The position numbers and the translations under genes were made by a program. Source: Hirudinaria manillensis (Eukaryota > Annelida > Clitellata > Hirudinida > Hirudinidae). From it: a stretch of DNA of 64,000 nt. How positions within the stretch are numbered: position 1 is the first letter of the stretch; every line of letters begins with the position of its first letter. Below, one piece after another: positions 13,775 through 25,600 of this stretch. The notes under the pieces were generated by a model that was given only the letters and a program-made list of their open reading frames with translations, did not search any database and was not told where the DNA came from. The stretch is taken from positions 4,193,501 through 4,257,500 of the forward strand of contig CM067531.1 of the NCBI GenBank assembly GCA_034509925.1, written 5' to 3'.

Positions 13775-15053
13775 TAATATCCATCCAGTGAAAATCCTTA
13801 GAGGCCAAAGAGGTGCGGCCTCAGCGGCAGTCAAGGAATCCGGCGACCGTTGAAGCGGCGTCCATTTGGAGCAACCGCTCCCTCGTCATTTTTATATTTC
13901 AACAAATCTCCACGGACTTTGAGTAGACACGTCAGCTTCACAATGTCATATGAACATCTCTTATGAACATTCAAAAGAAGGGTACATTTGCATATCAAGG
14001 AAGTCCTTGATTTGATGCAGGGCCAATATTGATGTACCATAACAGAAAAAGGAAAATACTCAGGTCCAGATTCTTAACCTACCATTGAAATCTTTACTCA
14101 TCAAGCATTGATTTAGGCTCGTCCCAAAATCATGTAACATTATAAAGTAACATATATACATAAATCATCCAATTTTTAAAACGTTTGAAGTAGAAATTCA
14201 TCATGCCTCAAGAAGTTCAAAGCTAATGTCTATCACTAGGACTAATGGAACCAAAACCTTGGATTATTTGGCACTTGCAAAATTATTTTTAAAAATTCCT
14301 TCATTATTAGCCTGAATGACACAAAAATTAAAAACAGCAAAAAGTAACCCCTCTTAAAAGAAACTCCTTCTTGTAATCGTTATATAAGCTGATGAGTTTG
14401 TCTTTCACTGTTTCATCATAATTTCTACTTTTTGTCCATCAATGAAGATCTGATGATACAATACAATTTTCCTTAAACAGTTTCAGATTATTCAAAATGT
14501 AATGATGTGTTGTGGCATTAAACAAGGCACTTTTCTTAACATTACAAGTTCTGTTTATAACAAGTACATCCATGTTGACTATTATGTTGCTGTTCACCAA
14601 ATATCACATCTTACCTCCACACTTCCAATGCAATTTTATAACTCTTTTTATGATGTGAATTGAAGAGGTTATAATCCATATAAGGTGCTCGATAATCCGT
14701 GATGTAATGCAGCTGTTAGCAAATTATTTGCTAAAATTTGTGTTCAAAATGATGACATCATTATCATCATCATCATCATCATCTAACCTTATCCATTTCT
14801 TTCCTGTACATAATTTGAGCTTCAACAATAGAAGTTATATTATCTGCTTCTATTGTAGCCTTTGTTTGAATAGCAATTAACAAAACAATATCAATAAACC
14901 GACTTATTTTATCAATTTGTTAATAAAAACAGTAATCACCTTCATGAAAATGAAAGCTTCAGGCTCTGGAATGATTTACAGAATTATCTAAGTTTTTCTT
15001 ACCTGGAAGCACGTACTGTCGTACTATCGGCAAGAGCGTTTTTGTATATAAAT
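13775..15053. other. No supported gene
   Basis: AT-rich DNA with a short ATC trinucleotide run near 14760-14785. I see no exon, RNA gene or repeat border that can be defended. One short minus-strand ORF (13831-14040) has no similarity that I recognise. Confidence 0.4.
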
Positions 15054-15735
15054 ATGCTTTACTTTATGTGGAATTTGATGGGTGGAGAAATAACTAATAA
15101 AGTCATATTTTCAAGAAGCCTCTGATTGGACGGTCAGCTCCCGCGCAATTTTTGTCATTGTTCACTTTAGCCGAGCTACGTGTTGTTTTACTTGATTTTA
15201 ATTTGATTGAGTATTTTTAAAATATTGAACGTATATTTTTAAATATAATAATATATTTTTTAAGAAAATATATACAATTTTTTTACAAATTAGCAGGAGG
15301 AGGAGCTACATTAATAAATTATGTATGGGGGTGGAGCTATGGTTGCTCCATTGTTGTGAGCGATAATAGAGGGGGCTTATCGATCGGGAATACCATGCTT
15401 TACTTTATGTGGAATTTGATGGGTGGAGAAATAACTAATAAAGTCCTTTTCCAGAAGCCTCCGATTAAACGTTCAGCTCCCGCGCAATTTTTGTCTTTGT
15501 TCACTTTAACCGTGCTACGTGTTGTTTTACTTTATTTGATTTTGACTGAGTATTTTTAAAATATTGAACGTATTTTTTTTAATATGATAATATATTTTTA
15601 AAGAAAATATATACAATTTATTTAACAAATTAGCTATATTTATTAATGATATGCACGGGGGGTGGAGTTATGTTGCTCCAATGTTTTGAGCGAAAATAGA
15701 GCGGGCTTATCGATCGGTATTACATGGCATAAAAA
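15054..15735. repeat. 341-bp tandem duplication
   Basis: A unit starting ATGCTTTACTTTATGTGG at 15054 recurs at 15395, an offset of 341 bp. Both copies carry the same order of landmarks: CTCCCGCGCAATTTTTGTC, GTGCTACGTGTTG (or a close variant), AAAATATATACAATTT, a GGGGTGGAG box and a GGGCTTATCGATCGG end. Several short indels separate the copies. No coding sequence or terminal inverted repeat was recognised. Confidence 0.9.
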
Positions 15736-16444
15736 GTCGTTTGCGATTTTGTCATCACAAAATAAAAAGGTCCCCTCTGGATTTTCAAAATAACTAAAAC
15801 ACGAAAACTACCTCGAAAGACTGCCATGGCGTAAAAAGAAAGTTTAATATATTTAAAAATAAACAAATTTAAAATAAATAAAATCAGTGCAAACTTTTTA
15901 TTGAATTTTTAATTAGTTATTTCTCAAGTTCGTTGTTGAATCGTATAGGGAAGGGGATACAGAAATTTAATTTAATAGCTGAATCCTCTTCCTTGGCCGC
16001 AACTTTTTAAACATTTGATTCTTATTTAATAATGAGATGAGGCGCATGGCAACCTAGTCCGCCTGACACGCTTACGCACAGCCGTTAAGAGCCAACACAC
16101 ACTCAAGCCAAACATAGTCTGTTCGAAATCTTGATATTTATGTTTATATCATCACCGACCAATTAAATAAAGACAAACTTAATAATTTACTGGTGCTAGA
16201 ATCCTACGAGCCGAATAGATAATTGCTCATAAGAGACCTGTAAATGACGAATGTTTTTGTCAAAGACCGGTCCGGCCGGCTAAAAGTCAAAGTTAAATAA
16301 AAGAATTGAACGCATGCCTGGACCTCCCGTCTTTCTTAGGTCGACTAGTCCGATGAAATAGGCATCGGGAGCGGGCCCTAATGACCGATAGACGCGAAAA
16401 GGTCCTAAAATTATATGATAAAACCTGAGCGCCAGAGAGGGGTG

Positions 16445-16595
16445 AGATATCAAATAAAGTGAAGGACTACATTTGATTCGAAATTTATTATTTAATTTCA
16501 ATGTAATATTAAAATTTCCTGATTAAAGCAGCTGCTAAGCTCGATTGGCGAGAAATCGCAAATAAAAACAGCAGTTTCATGACTGAACGGTACAA
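16445..16595. repeat. Diverged single copy of the 178-bp repeat
   Basis: GAGATATCAAATAAA, GGACTACATTTGATTCGAAA and CGAGAAATCGCAAA occur here in the same order as at the left end of the six-copy array (from about 12668), with more substitutions. The similarity includes about 30 bases left of the tandem unit, which suggests that the array grew from a dispersed element and is not a purely local satellite. Confidence 0.8.
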
Positions 16596-16974
16596 ACTGA
16601 GATAAAATAATGTTTGATATAGATTGATGTAATAAGCAGACAATACATTTAACTTTAAAATTCATCGAGTTATTTTATTAAAGATCGATATGGTCGAGAT
16701 TTTCCGTCAATTGTGTCTAACTCTTTCGTCTGAAAGCCTCTGGGACGGGCCATAAAATCGGCTTTATTCGCTTTATAATTAATTAATTAATTAATGTTCC
16801 AGATTTTTTAGATATCCCAAAACTAGATTCCCACATTCCTTAGAATGTCTACTATTTTTTTAAATAAACCGCACATTTTTATCATAAGCGGTTGATTTTT
16901 AAACATTTAAAACGTGAAACTAGGTTTTGTTGCTGATCGTGTTGCAGATATCACTTTCGTAAACAAGAAGAGGC

Positions 16975-19554
16975 ATGGCTTCGGAAGTTCGTGGGGACTG
17001 GTTTTTTGCCAATAGAAAGCGGAAGCGATTTGAGATTGATGATACGGTGATGCCGCTTAACGATTATTTTAATCGTAAATTTTGTTATTCGTCTTCTGTC
17101 GTCGAGTTCAATACGTGTTTGGACGGCATCAAGAATGGACAAGTATTTTCGAAATGCCAGAAAATTGAAGAGTTACAAGAAATTAAATCTGACTTGAATG
17201 CTGCAAAGAATTTGTTGAATTCGTTCGACATTGCGAAGTGGAGGAAACACACTCAGTTCATGCACAGAGGGGGAGAAGTTGTGAGATACATAAAAAAAGA
17301 TATTAAACCGGAATTATGCACCAAAGCATGGTGTAAATTTTATGAGATTTTGTCTCATTTCGAATTGAACTCGTACTGTGGGGAAGTTTTTAATAGTTTC
17401 CATCTTTGTGAAGCCCCAGGAGCATTTGTTACCTCTTTGAACCATTTTCTACATGTCAAAGGTGTTCTCTCAACTTAAGAATTCTAATTACTTTTCATTA
17501 AAACCAAAAGTTATTTCAAAATTTATTTATATTCTACTTATTTCACAAGTTAATTTTCGAGCAACAGCAAGCAGTTCTGAAGATTCACCAATTGAATTTT
17601 TCATGCTTAGTTGCCTTATCAACGCAATGTGTTTCTCATTTATCATATAATTTCTATTCTTATCGCATACATGCTATTTGCTTTGGATTCAGGCTTTGAG
17701 GGAGAGTGGAATTGGGGAGCAAACACTCTGAACCCTCTTTATGAGGGTAATAGCTTTGGATGCATGATTGATTCAGACAACTTCATCAAAGAAACTCTAG
17801 ATAATTGGTGTTTTGGAGATGACGATACTGGTGACATAATGGTGCTGGACAATATCGAATGCATACAACAAGCATGCGAAAGAGAATTTGAGGGAGGAAT
17901 AGACTTGGTAAGTCGGCTTGTTGTGTTTAGTCGCTTATTATTAACTTGAAGCGTTGCTTCACCAGGTGACTTGTGACGGCAGTTTCGACTGTGCCAACGA
18001 GCCCGAGGACCAAGAGAAAAATGTATTTGCCCTTCACTTCTGTGAGTTGGTGGCCAGTTTGAGCATATTGAAGGAGGGTGGAGTGATGGTCCTAAAGATG
18101 TTCACAATGTTTGAGAATCCTGCCATTGGCCTCATGTATCTCTTGTCAGGCCTTTTTGGGGAAGTCAGTATTCTATAAATTTGTATTTTTTTTAAAAACT
18201 CATTCTCCTTCAGCTTGTGCTGGAAATAAGGTTTTGTGATGTTTTTGAAATTGAGAACATTTTGATGACATAAACATGACTATTTTAGCTTTATGTGTTT
18301 AAACCAGTAACAAGCAAACCTGGAAACTCTGAAGTCTACGTTGTTGCATTGAAATTCCTAGGAATATCAGAAGTTCTTCTAAATAAGCTAAAAGATGAAA
18401 TAAGTAAGTCACTTGCCTATTTATGCATTACGTTTTGTGTTACTGGGACTTACCAGTTTGCATATGTTGTTATAGGAACAGGCAGGTTCAAGCAGAATTT
18501 GGAACTCTTTGTGACAAGTGCCTTGCCAGAAACGTTCCTAAAAGATCATGTAGAATGCTGTAGACTCTTTTCTGGCTGGCAGAAGGAGACAATCCTTGAA
18601 AACGTTGACACTTTCTTGAACTTTTGTGACACTCGGACCATGAATTTTCAGAAAAAGCTCGTTTGCGAGGATTTTCTAAACCGCTATGAAGTTAGGAGGT
18701 TGAGAAAAGAACTGCAAATTGTACCAAACCAATCTACCGTTAGTTTCCGAGTTGCATTGTCTTTGACGTCGTCTTAAAATATTAATTAATTAGGTAATTT
18801 TAATTAATTAATTAATATTGCACACATGTTTTGTGATACGTGGCCATGTCTTCCTACGTTTATAAACAGCAACAATTTGTTCCCGGAGGTGTTGAGGAAG
18901 ATGATAACGTCGAGAAGGGACACGTTGGATCTCTCTTGGAAAGGAGGAAAGCCTTGTCTTTGCCACTTCTTGAGAGGTTATCCAGCATGGAGATGTTTCA
19001 AGTGGAGGATTCTAATCACTTGGTTCTCCAGGTACATTTAAAATAAATGCACAAATAATAAGCATACCATTTTAACGAGGTTTAACTTACTGATTTGCAT
19101 TTTTAAAATATCTTATATCATACTTATGAAATGCCATAGCTTAATTTGGGGTTCTCTTTAATTACTTATTAATCACTTAAATTTATTTATTTACAAAAAA
19201 CATTAAAAGCCTTATTATTATTATTATTAATACTGATTATGATTTTGTAAGTTTTCTTTCCAGCATGTGGAATTGCCAGAGTTGAACAAAAAGTGGAGGA
19301 CGATACACGGAAAGATGTTCGACCGCATCGGTTCATCGAAGTTCTGCCGAAAGTCTCTGCTCTGCAGACTCGAGGAATGCACGAGGATGTTGTCGGTCGG
19401 TGCATTGATAATGTGAATTTTATAAAATCATGCAATCATGATTTGCGATGCATTTTGCTTGATTTCCTTCTTGAACTTTATTATTATTATAATTACTATT
19501 GCTATTATTCAGTTTTTTCATTTATTATTTGTATTGCTATTATTATTATTATTA

Positions 19555-19628
<74 letters not shown>

Positions 19629-20864
19629 GTTATTCAGGTGCATCTACATGCGGAGAATTTCAAGAAAATGGAGGCTGATTTGTTTGAAGGTCACGTCATC
19701 GAGAAAATAAAGAAGTCCAATGTGAGGGGCGTCTGCTCCTCAGACCCGGCTGTCGCTTTGAAGCTCGAATCTTTCAGCAAAGAGTCCGGGGTTGAGGTTC
19801 AAATAATTGATATTTCAATGCTTAGGAATATGAATTTACAGTGTTTTTCAATGATTATTATTATTAATGATTTAAAAGACTTAAGATTTAAATAATGTTT
19901 GTTTACTTTTTTTTTCTTTAGATTGTCGATCATAATATTTCTGGAAGTGATCATCTGAGAATTGAAAGTTTAATTGCTTTTGGGGGACTCGATGCAGAGC
20001 ACACCATACTCCAACAAGATTCTGTCTCTCACTTCATCCATATTTTATTGGTTCGTTGACAAATATTGTTATGCATTTTTTATTGTTCTACGTTTTTTAA
20101 TAATTCTTAATAAGCTTTAAAATGACTCACATGATTGCAAATGTTTGCGAGAATTTATAATTTTTTGTTGCTGAAAAGTAACTCTTGTGACGTTGTGTTT
20201 CTCTGAATTTTAGTCCATGAGGATCGGATGTTCATTGATACTCCCACTCGGAGCCCTGCTCACAAGAATGTCAGTCCAAATGTTTCTCCTGCTCCTCACT
20301 CATTTCCAGCAGGTCGTTACTTTAAACATAGAATCGTTTCTCGAAATCATAGCCGGTCGCATCAAAACGAGGAGTCGATGATGATTAATCTTTTCAATTT
20401 CAGGTTTCAATTTTCAGATCCGGTCGACTGCCTTACATGTGCTTTTACGCCTCCTCGTTTTTGGGAATTTCCGACGACACCAAAGCCAAACTTAGCGACG
20501 TAAGCGCTGCCATCGGGAGGCACGAGGAGTCGAAAGACGACAGAGTCCTTCTCTCGTTCCTTCCGGCAAGAATTTGTAGCGGTCAGTGTTCTCGAAGATC
20601 TTCTTTGTTATTGAAGCAATGTTTGACGTAATAAGTTAACTATCATTTGATATTGAAGTAATGTTTGATGTAATCATTTGGTATTGAATCATCATCATCA
20701 TCACCACATCTGGTTGGGGGATTAGTTAGTTAAGTAATTAATGTGTAATTAATAATTACTTTGCAGATGCCAAAGTGGTGTCGATCCTGCACGACATAAA
20801 TAACGAATACCTGATGATGAGAATCAATTACTTCCTCGCTTTATTCCAACGAGCGGAGAAGTGA
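16975..20864 (+). CDS. CMTR2: Cap-specific mRNA 2'-O-methyltransferase 2 (FtsJ family)
   Basis: This enzyme methylates the 2'-O ribose of the second transcribed nucleotide of capped mRNA (cap2), using SAM. Twelve exons join in phase: 16975-17461, 17693-17907, 17966-18163, 18289-18403, 18482-18738, 18870-19031, 19264-19395, 19638-19796, 19922-20050, 20214-20312, 20404-20581 and 20767-20864. They give 742 residues, close to the roughly 770 of vertebrate CMTR2. The SAM-binding loop HLCEAPGAF is at 143-151. The Asp of TCDGSFDC (238) and the Lys of VMVLKMFTMFE (278) fit the FtsJ catalytic residues; the first catalytic Lys could not be placed with certainty. The C-terminal half matches the catalytically inactive second Rossmann domain, for example ILPLGALLTRMSVQ. 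The exon 5 to exon 6 junction is the least certain. An acceptor-like GTTGCAG lies about 25 bases upstream of the ATG, so a 5' untranslated exon is likely. Confidence 0.93.
19540..19629. repeat. ATT microsatellite in a CMTR2 intron
   Basis: A nearly pure run of ATT triplets ends about eight bases before the acceptor of the eighth CMTR2 exon (19638). Its pyrimidine-poor sequence replaces most of the usual polypyrimidine tract; only TTATTCAG precedes the exon. Confidence 0.9.
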
Positions 20865-21598
20865 ATCCGCATGAATTTATTTATTTTTTTTATTTGGATG
20901 GTTCATAAATTTTTGGAAAATTATTTTTTAACTTTATGTCGAGGCTTGCATTTCATGTGACTGATGCTGGTGAATCTCTTGAAAATTCTCACGTTGTCCC
21001 CAGGAGTTTAGCAGTGTTTATTATTTTTATTTTTTTTTGTGAATCTGAACAGATGGAAAGACTTTTTTTGGATCTTATTAATAAAAATGGTTAATTTATT
21101 AAAAATTAATGTCACCCATCACTTGGTATTTTTCTTTTTGATTTTCTTGGAAGAGGCATCCTTTATAAATAAATGGCTCCTTCTAGTGAACGGCATTATT
21201 AATAATTTATTACCAATGATTCATTGGTGTTAAATTATTACCAATATTAAATTAATATTAAATTACCAATGGTGCTGGTTAGTTGTTTCATTTGATTGTG
21301 TTTAACTACAACGACCTTTTAAGTTCTGATCTAATCACATATGAATGCACTTTAAATGCCCGGGAAGTGTTCGTTGTGTTGTGGCTACCACTTAACTCAT
21401 ATGGTCCTCTTTGCATGTGGTATTAAATTATTTTATTTGACACTGAAGTGACTTCTTAAATTAGTCGTTTCTAAATAGTTAAAGCGAATAATCCGGGCTG
21501 GGAACCTCACCGACGTTTGGTGCCCTGTTGACTCTGCTCTTTGGGAGGGGGATTGTTTCACTAGGTAGGTCATTGAGGTTCTTTTGAGGTGGTTTCTG
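20865..21598. other. Intergenic region between two converging genes
   Basis: CMTR2 ends at 20864 on plus and the sulfotransferase-like gene ends at 21599 on minus, so this stretch should hold both 3' UTRs and polyadenylation sites. AATAAA near 21168 could serve the plus-strand gene. No other coding sequence is seen. Confidence 0.5.
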
Positions 21599-22630
21599 TT
21601 AAGTCTTTCGTTGTTGTCCGGGCTGTTGTTGTTGTTGCCCTGGTTGCACTGGTTGTTGTTGTTGACCAGGTTGTTTCTGACCTTGTTGCTGCTGGCCAGG
21701 TTGAGGCTGTTGTTGACCAGGCTGTTGCTGTGGCTGATTTTTCTGTTGTCCAGACTGTTGCTGCTGTTGTTGCTGCTGCTGCTGCTGCTGAAGTTGTTGC
21801 TGCTGTTGTTGAAGTTGTTGCTGCTGTTGTTGAAGTTGTTGCTGCTGCTGTTGTTGTTGAAGTTGTTGCTGTTGTTGTTGCTGCTGTTGTTGTTGTTGAA
21901 GTTGTTGCTGTTGTTGTTGCTGCTGTTGTTGTTGAAGTTGTTGCTGCTGTTGTCCAGGTTGTTGTTGTCCGGGCTGCTTCTGATCTGGTTGTTGTTGACC
22001 AGGTTGTTGCTGCTGTTGTTGACCTGGCTGTTGCTGTCCAGGCTGTTGTTGCTGTTGTCCAGGTTGTTGCTGCTGTTGTTGGCCTGGCTGTTGCTGTCCA
22101 GGCTGTTGTTGCTGTTGTCCAGGTTGTTGTTGACCAGGTTGTTGCTGCTGTTGTTGGCCTGGCTGTTGCTGTCCAGGCTGTTGTTGCTGTTGTCCAGGTT
22201 GTTGTTGTCCGGGCTGCTTCTGATCTGGTTGTTGTTGACCAGGTTGTTGCTGCTGTTGTTGGCCTGGTTGTTGTTGACCAGGTTGTTGCTGCTGTTGTTG
22301 ACCTGGCTGTTGCTGTCCAGGCTGTTGTTGCTGTTGTCCAGGTTGTTGTTGTCCGGGCTGCTTCTGATCTGGTTGTTGTTGACCAGGTTGTTGCTGCTGT
22401 TGTTGGCCTGGTTGTTGTTGACCAGGTTGTTGCTGCTGTTGTTGACCTGGCTGTTGCTGTCCAGGCTGTTGTTGCTGTTGTCCAGGTTGTTGTTGCTGTT
22501 GTCCAGGTTGTTGTTGACCAGGTTGTTGCTGCTGTTGTTGACCAGGCAGTTTCTGATCCGGTTGCTGCTGTCCAGGTTGTGATTGACCGGGTTGTTGCTG
22601 ATTTTGTTGTTGATCTGCTTGAGGGACCAT
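21599..22630 (-). repeat. Coding Gln/Pro/Gly repeats of the last exon
   Basis: The exon reads as alternating PGQQQ and PGQQQQQ blocks, interrupted by PDQK spacers, with a nearly pure Gln stretch broken by single Leu residues (about 21770-21945). A larger unit carrying PDQKQPGQQQ recurs at offsets of 144 bp (22197 to 22341) and 240 bp (21957 to 22197). Both are multiples of three, so the duplications keep the frame. The composition suggests an extended, disordered, Gln-rich segment. It would lie on the luminal or extracellular side if the type II topology holds. Confidence 0.9.
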
Positions 22631-25600
22631 TTTTTGAGTGGTTATTGATTGTTGAGCCTTTGCTGCTTGTTGTTGTCGTTGTTCATTTTCCTTTTGTTGA
22701 CTTTCCCTTTCCTTTTTAAAATAAGTTGAGCAGGATTATATAGGATAATTACAACTAATAATACTAATTACTATATAATAATGTAACGTAATATAATAAT
22801 AATAATAATACTCAAGAGGGGTGCGTTTGTATTGACAAAAATAATAATAAATAAATAATAAAATATAATATAATTAGATAATAATATTAAAATCGTTGCA
22901 ATCGTGGAACATGTTTCCATGGAAGTTTTTCGATGCTTACCTGCTGCTCCCTCTGTTGACGTTCTTTTTCCTAATTACGAATTTAATTTATTGAATATTA
23001 AACATTTTCTAAACTTTTTCATAAAATTATTATATAATATTTTTTTCATAAAAATGAAATATTTTATAAAGTAAAAACACTTTATTGATCATTTAAGGTA
23101 ATCCTGCAAAGCATTGCTTTGTTAATAACGACACCAACAATGATGATCTGATAATGATAATGTAATAAATATAATATCGATAATAAATTATGTAATTACG
23201 TACGTAATGTAGCTAGAAATATTTTTATAATTTTAACGGAAGATTATAACATTAATTAATAACATTCATAATTAACTACTTTCCTTAAATGCTTATCTAC
23301 GATTACTAATCGGTTAAATAAATTTGTGCAATTTATTAATAATTAATGATATTAATTGAAATAAAAACTTAATTGGCTTAAAAATAAAGATAAAATCTGA
23401 AAAAGGTGATAAAGTAATTGATGTAAACAATGCAAAATGACTTCAAATGATCACCTGCTGTTCCTTTTGTTGACGTTCTCGTTCCTTAATTGAGAATTTA
23501 ATTTAAATAATTAATAGAAATTAATTTATTTAATTATTTTAACAATTGTTATTTACTTTTCACATTTGTTGTTAAATTTTTTATATAAATAAATATATGT
23601 ATATTTTTAATATAATATATATATTTATGTTTAATATTTCTATGGTGAGTTTTTCCACCTGGAAATTATTAAATAATAGATAAATAAATAAATAAATACT
23701 TAATAATAATAATATTAATTAATTAGTTACCTGCTGCTCCTTTTGCTGCTTTTCACGTTCCTGAATTGAGAACAGGAAGTGGTTTTTATTTGCAATAATT
23801 ATTTTATCATTTAATTTACTGGGTTTAATTAATATGCAAATGCAGGACATTACAAGGCTTGGTCAGTTAATTAGCATAATATTATAATTAATATTATTGC
23901 GTCGTTATCATTAGGCACAATTAAAATTAAATTAACATTTAAAACAAGAGACATTGTTATTCATGGAAATTTGTAATACATATTTTTAAATTGCATAATT
24001 TATTCAAGTAATTACTTGCTGTTCTCTTTGTTGACGGTCTCTTTCCTGGTTGAAAATTTAATTTATTCAAATGTAATTATAACGAGCCATTTATATATAC
24101 TACGTCGTCAGAGCTAAAAAAATAGCTTAGCTGCTGTTATAAAAATAATTTACATATGTAAACAATGAATAATAAATTATTTATTTATGTAACCAATTAA
24201 GTTACTTCCAGAACGAATTCATTTACAATGGTTACCTGCTGCTCTTTTTGTTGACGTTCGCGTTCCTAAATTTAAGACTTTTTTATGATTTTCATAATAA
24301 TGATCCAATAAATGATAGTAACAAATATTTAAATGTTCGTAGTAATAATAATAATAATGATAATATTAATTATTATTTTTTAGTTTTATAAATAACAGAA
24401 TAATATTAATATTGAAATGTTCCTACAATAATAATAATAATATTAATTATTATTTTTTAGTATTATAATTAACAGTAACAGAATATTATAATAATTTTAC
24501 AAAAAGGCAGAATAAGTATATAGAATTTGCACGCCAAAAGCGTCCTCGGAGCGCTATATAAATGGCTAAAGAGAATCGCCTTAAGCATTTAGACTGGAGA
24601 ACGCATGTAAGAATCACCAATTTATTTTCATGTTATTTAATAAAAAGAATTAATTGTTTATTGAAATATAATATAATAGAAAATAATAAAACAAAAATTA
24701 ACAATAAATAGGGTAAAATATATAACTAATATTTTTTATTCAAATCGAATTTATTCATGGAATTTAAGTGTAAAATACCTGTTGCTCTTTCTGCTGACGA
24801 TCCCGTTCCTGGTGGTAAATTGTCATTGATATTTAATTATTTTAATTAATTAAAAACATAATTGTAATTAATTATTACAAAATTAATTTAAAAAATTATG
24901 CGATTAAGACCCGTTTTTATTTATTATTTATTAATCCTATTCAATTTACAAAAAAATGATCAAAAATTGGGAAATTCATTTCATTGTTGACATTACAACA
25001 TATTTCGCGGTGTCTATGGTAATAAGATTTAGAATAACGATTTGTAATTATTATATTTTACGTTTTTAAGAAATAATAATTGGAAATAATTCCAGCATCG
25101 CAATATTTAAATATAATTACCTGCTGTTCCTTTTGTTGACGTTCCCTTTCCTAAAAGTAGTTGACAATAAATTGATTTTAATTTATAATGTTTATTAATC
25201 ACTTAATTTTAATTAATACGAATAAAATAATTAATTATTACAATTGATTCTTTAGCATAATTAATTATTAATAATAATTTAATTATTTAATTTAATTTAC
25301 TAATATGTTGTTATCGGTGAAGTCGTTTGAATAAATAGCTGACTCATGTATATTCTTAATTTTCAAGATAATAATATTTTATAATAAAAATAATAGTCGT
25401 GCCAGTGGAACATGATTCCGTGAAAGTTTTTAAATGTTTACCTGCTGCTCCCTCTGTTGACGTTCTCGTTCCTGATTATAAATTTGATTTATTCAAAACA
25501 AAAGATTGTAATAATAATAATAACAATAATAATAATAAATAATAATAATAATAATAATAATAGTAATAATTGGAAATAATTCCAGCATCGCAATATTGAA

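Noticed and set aside
21584..22719. Two plus-strand ORFs of 332 and 376 codons rich in Leu or Val
   Set aside because: They are shadows of the minus-strand Gln/Pro/Gly exon, whose phase connects to upstream exons on minus.
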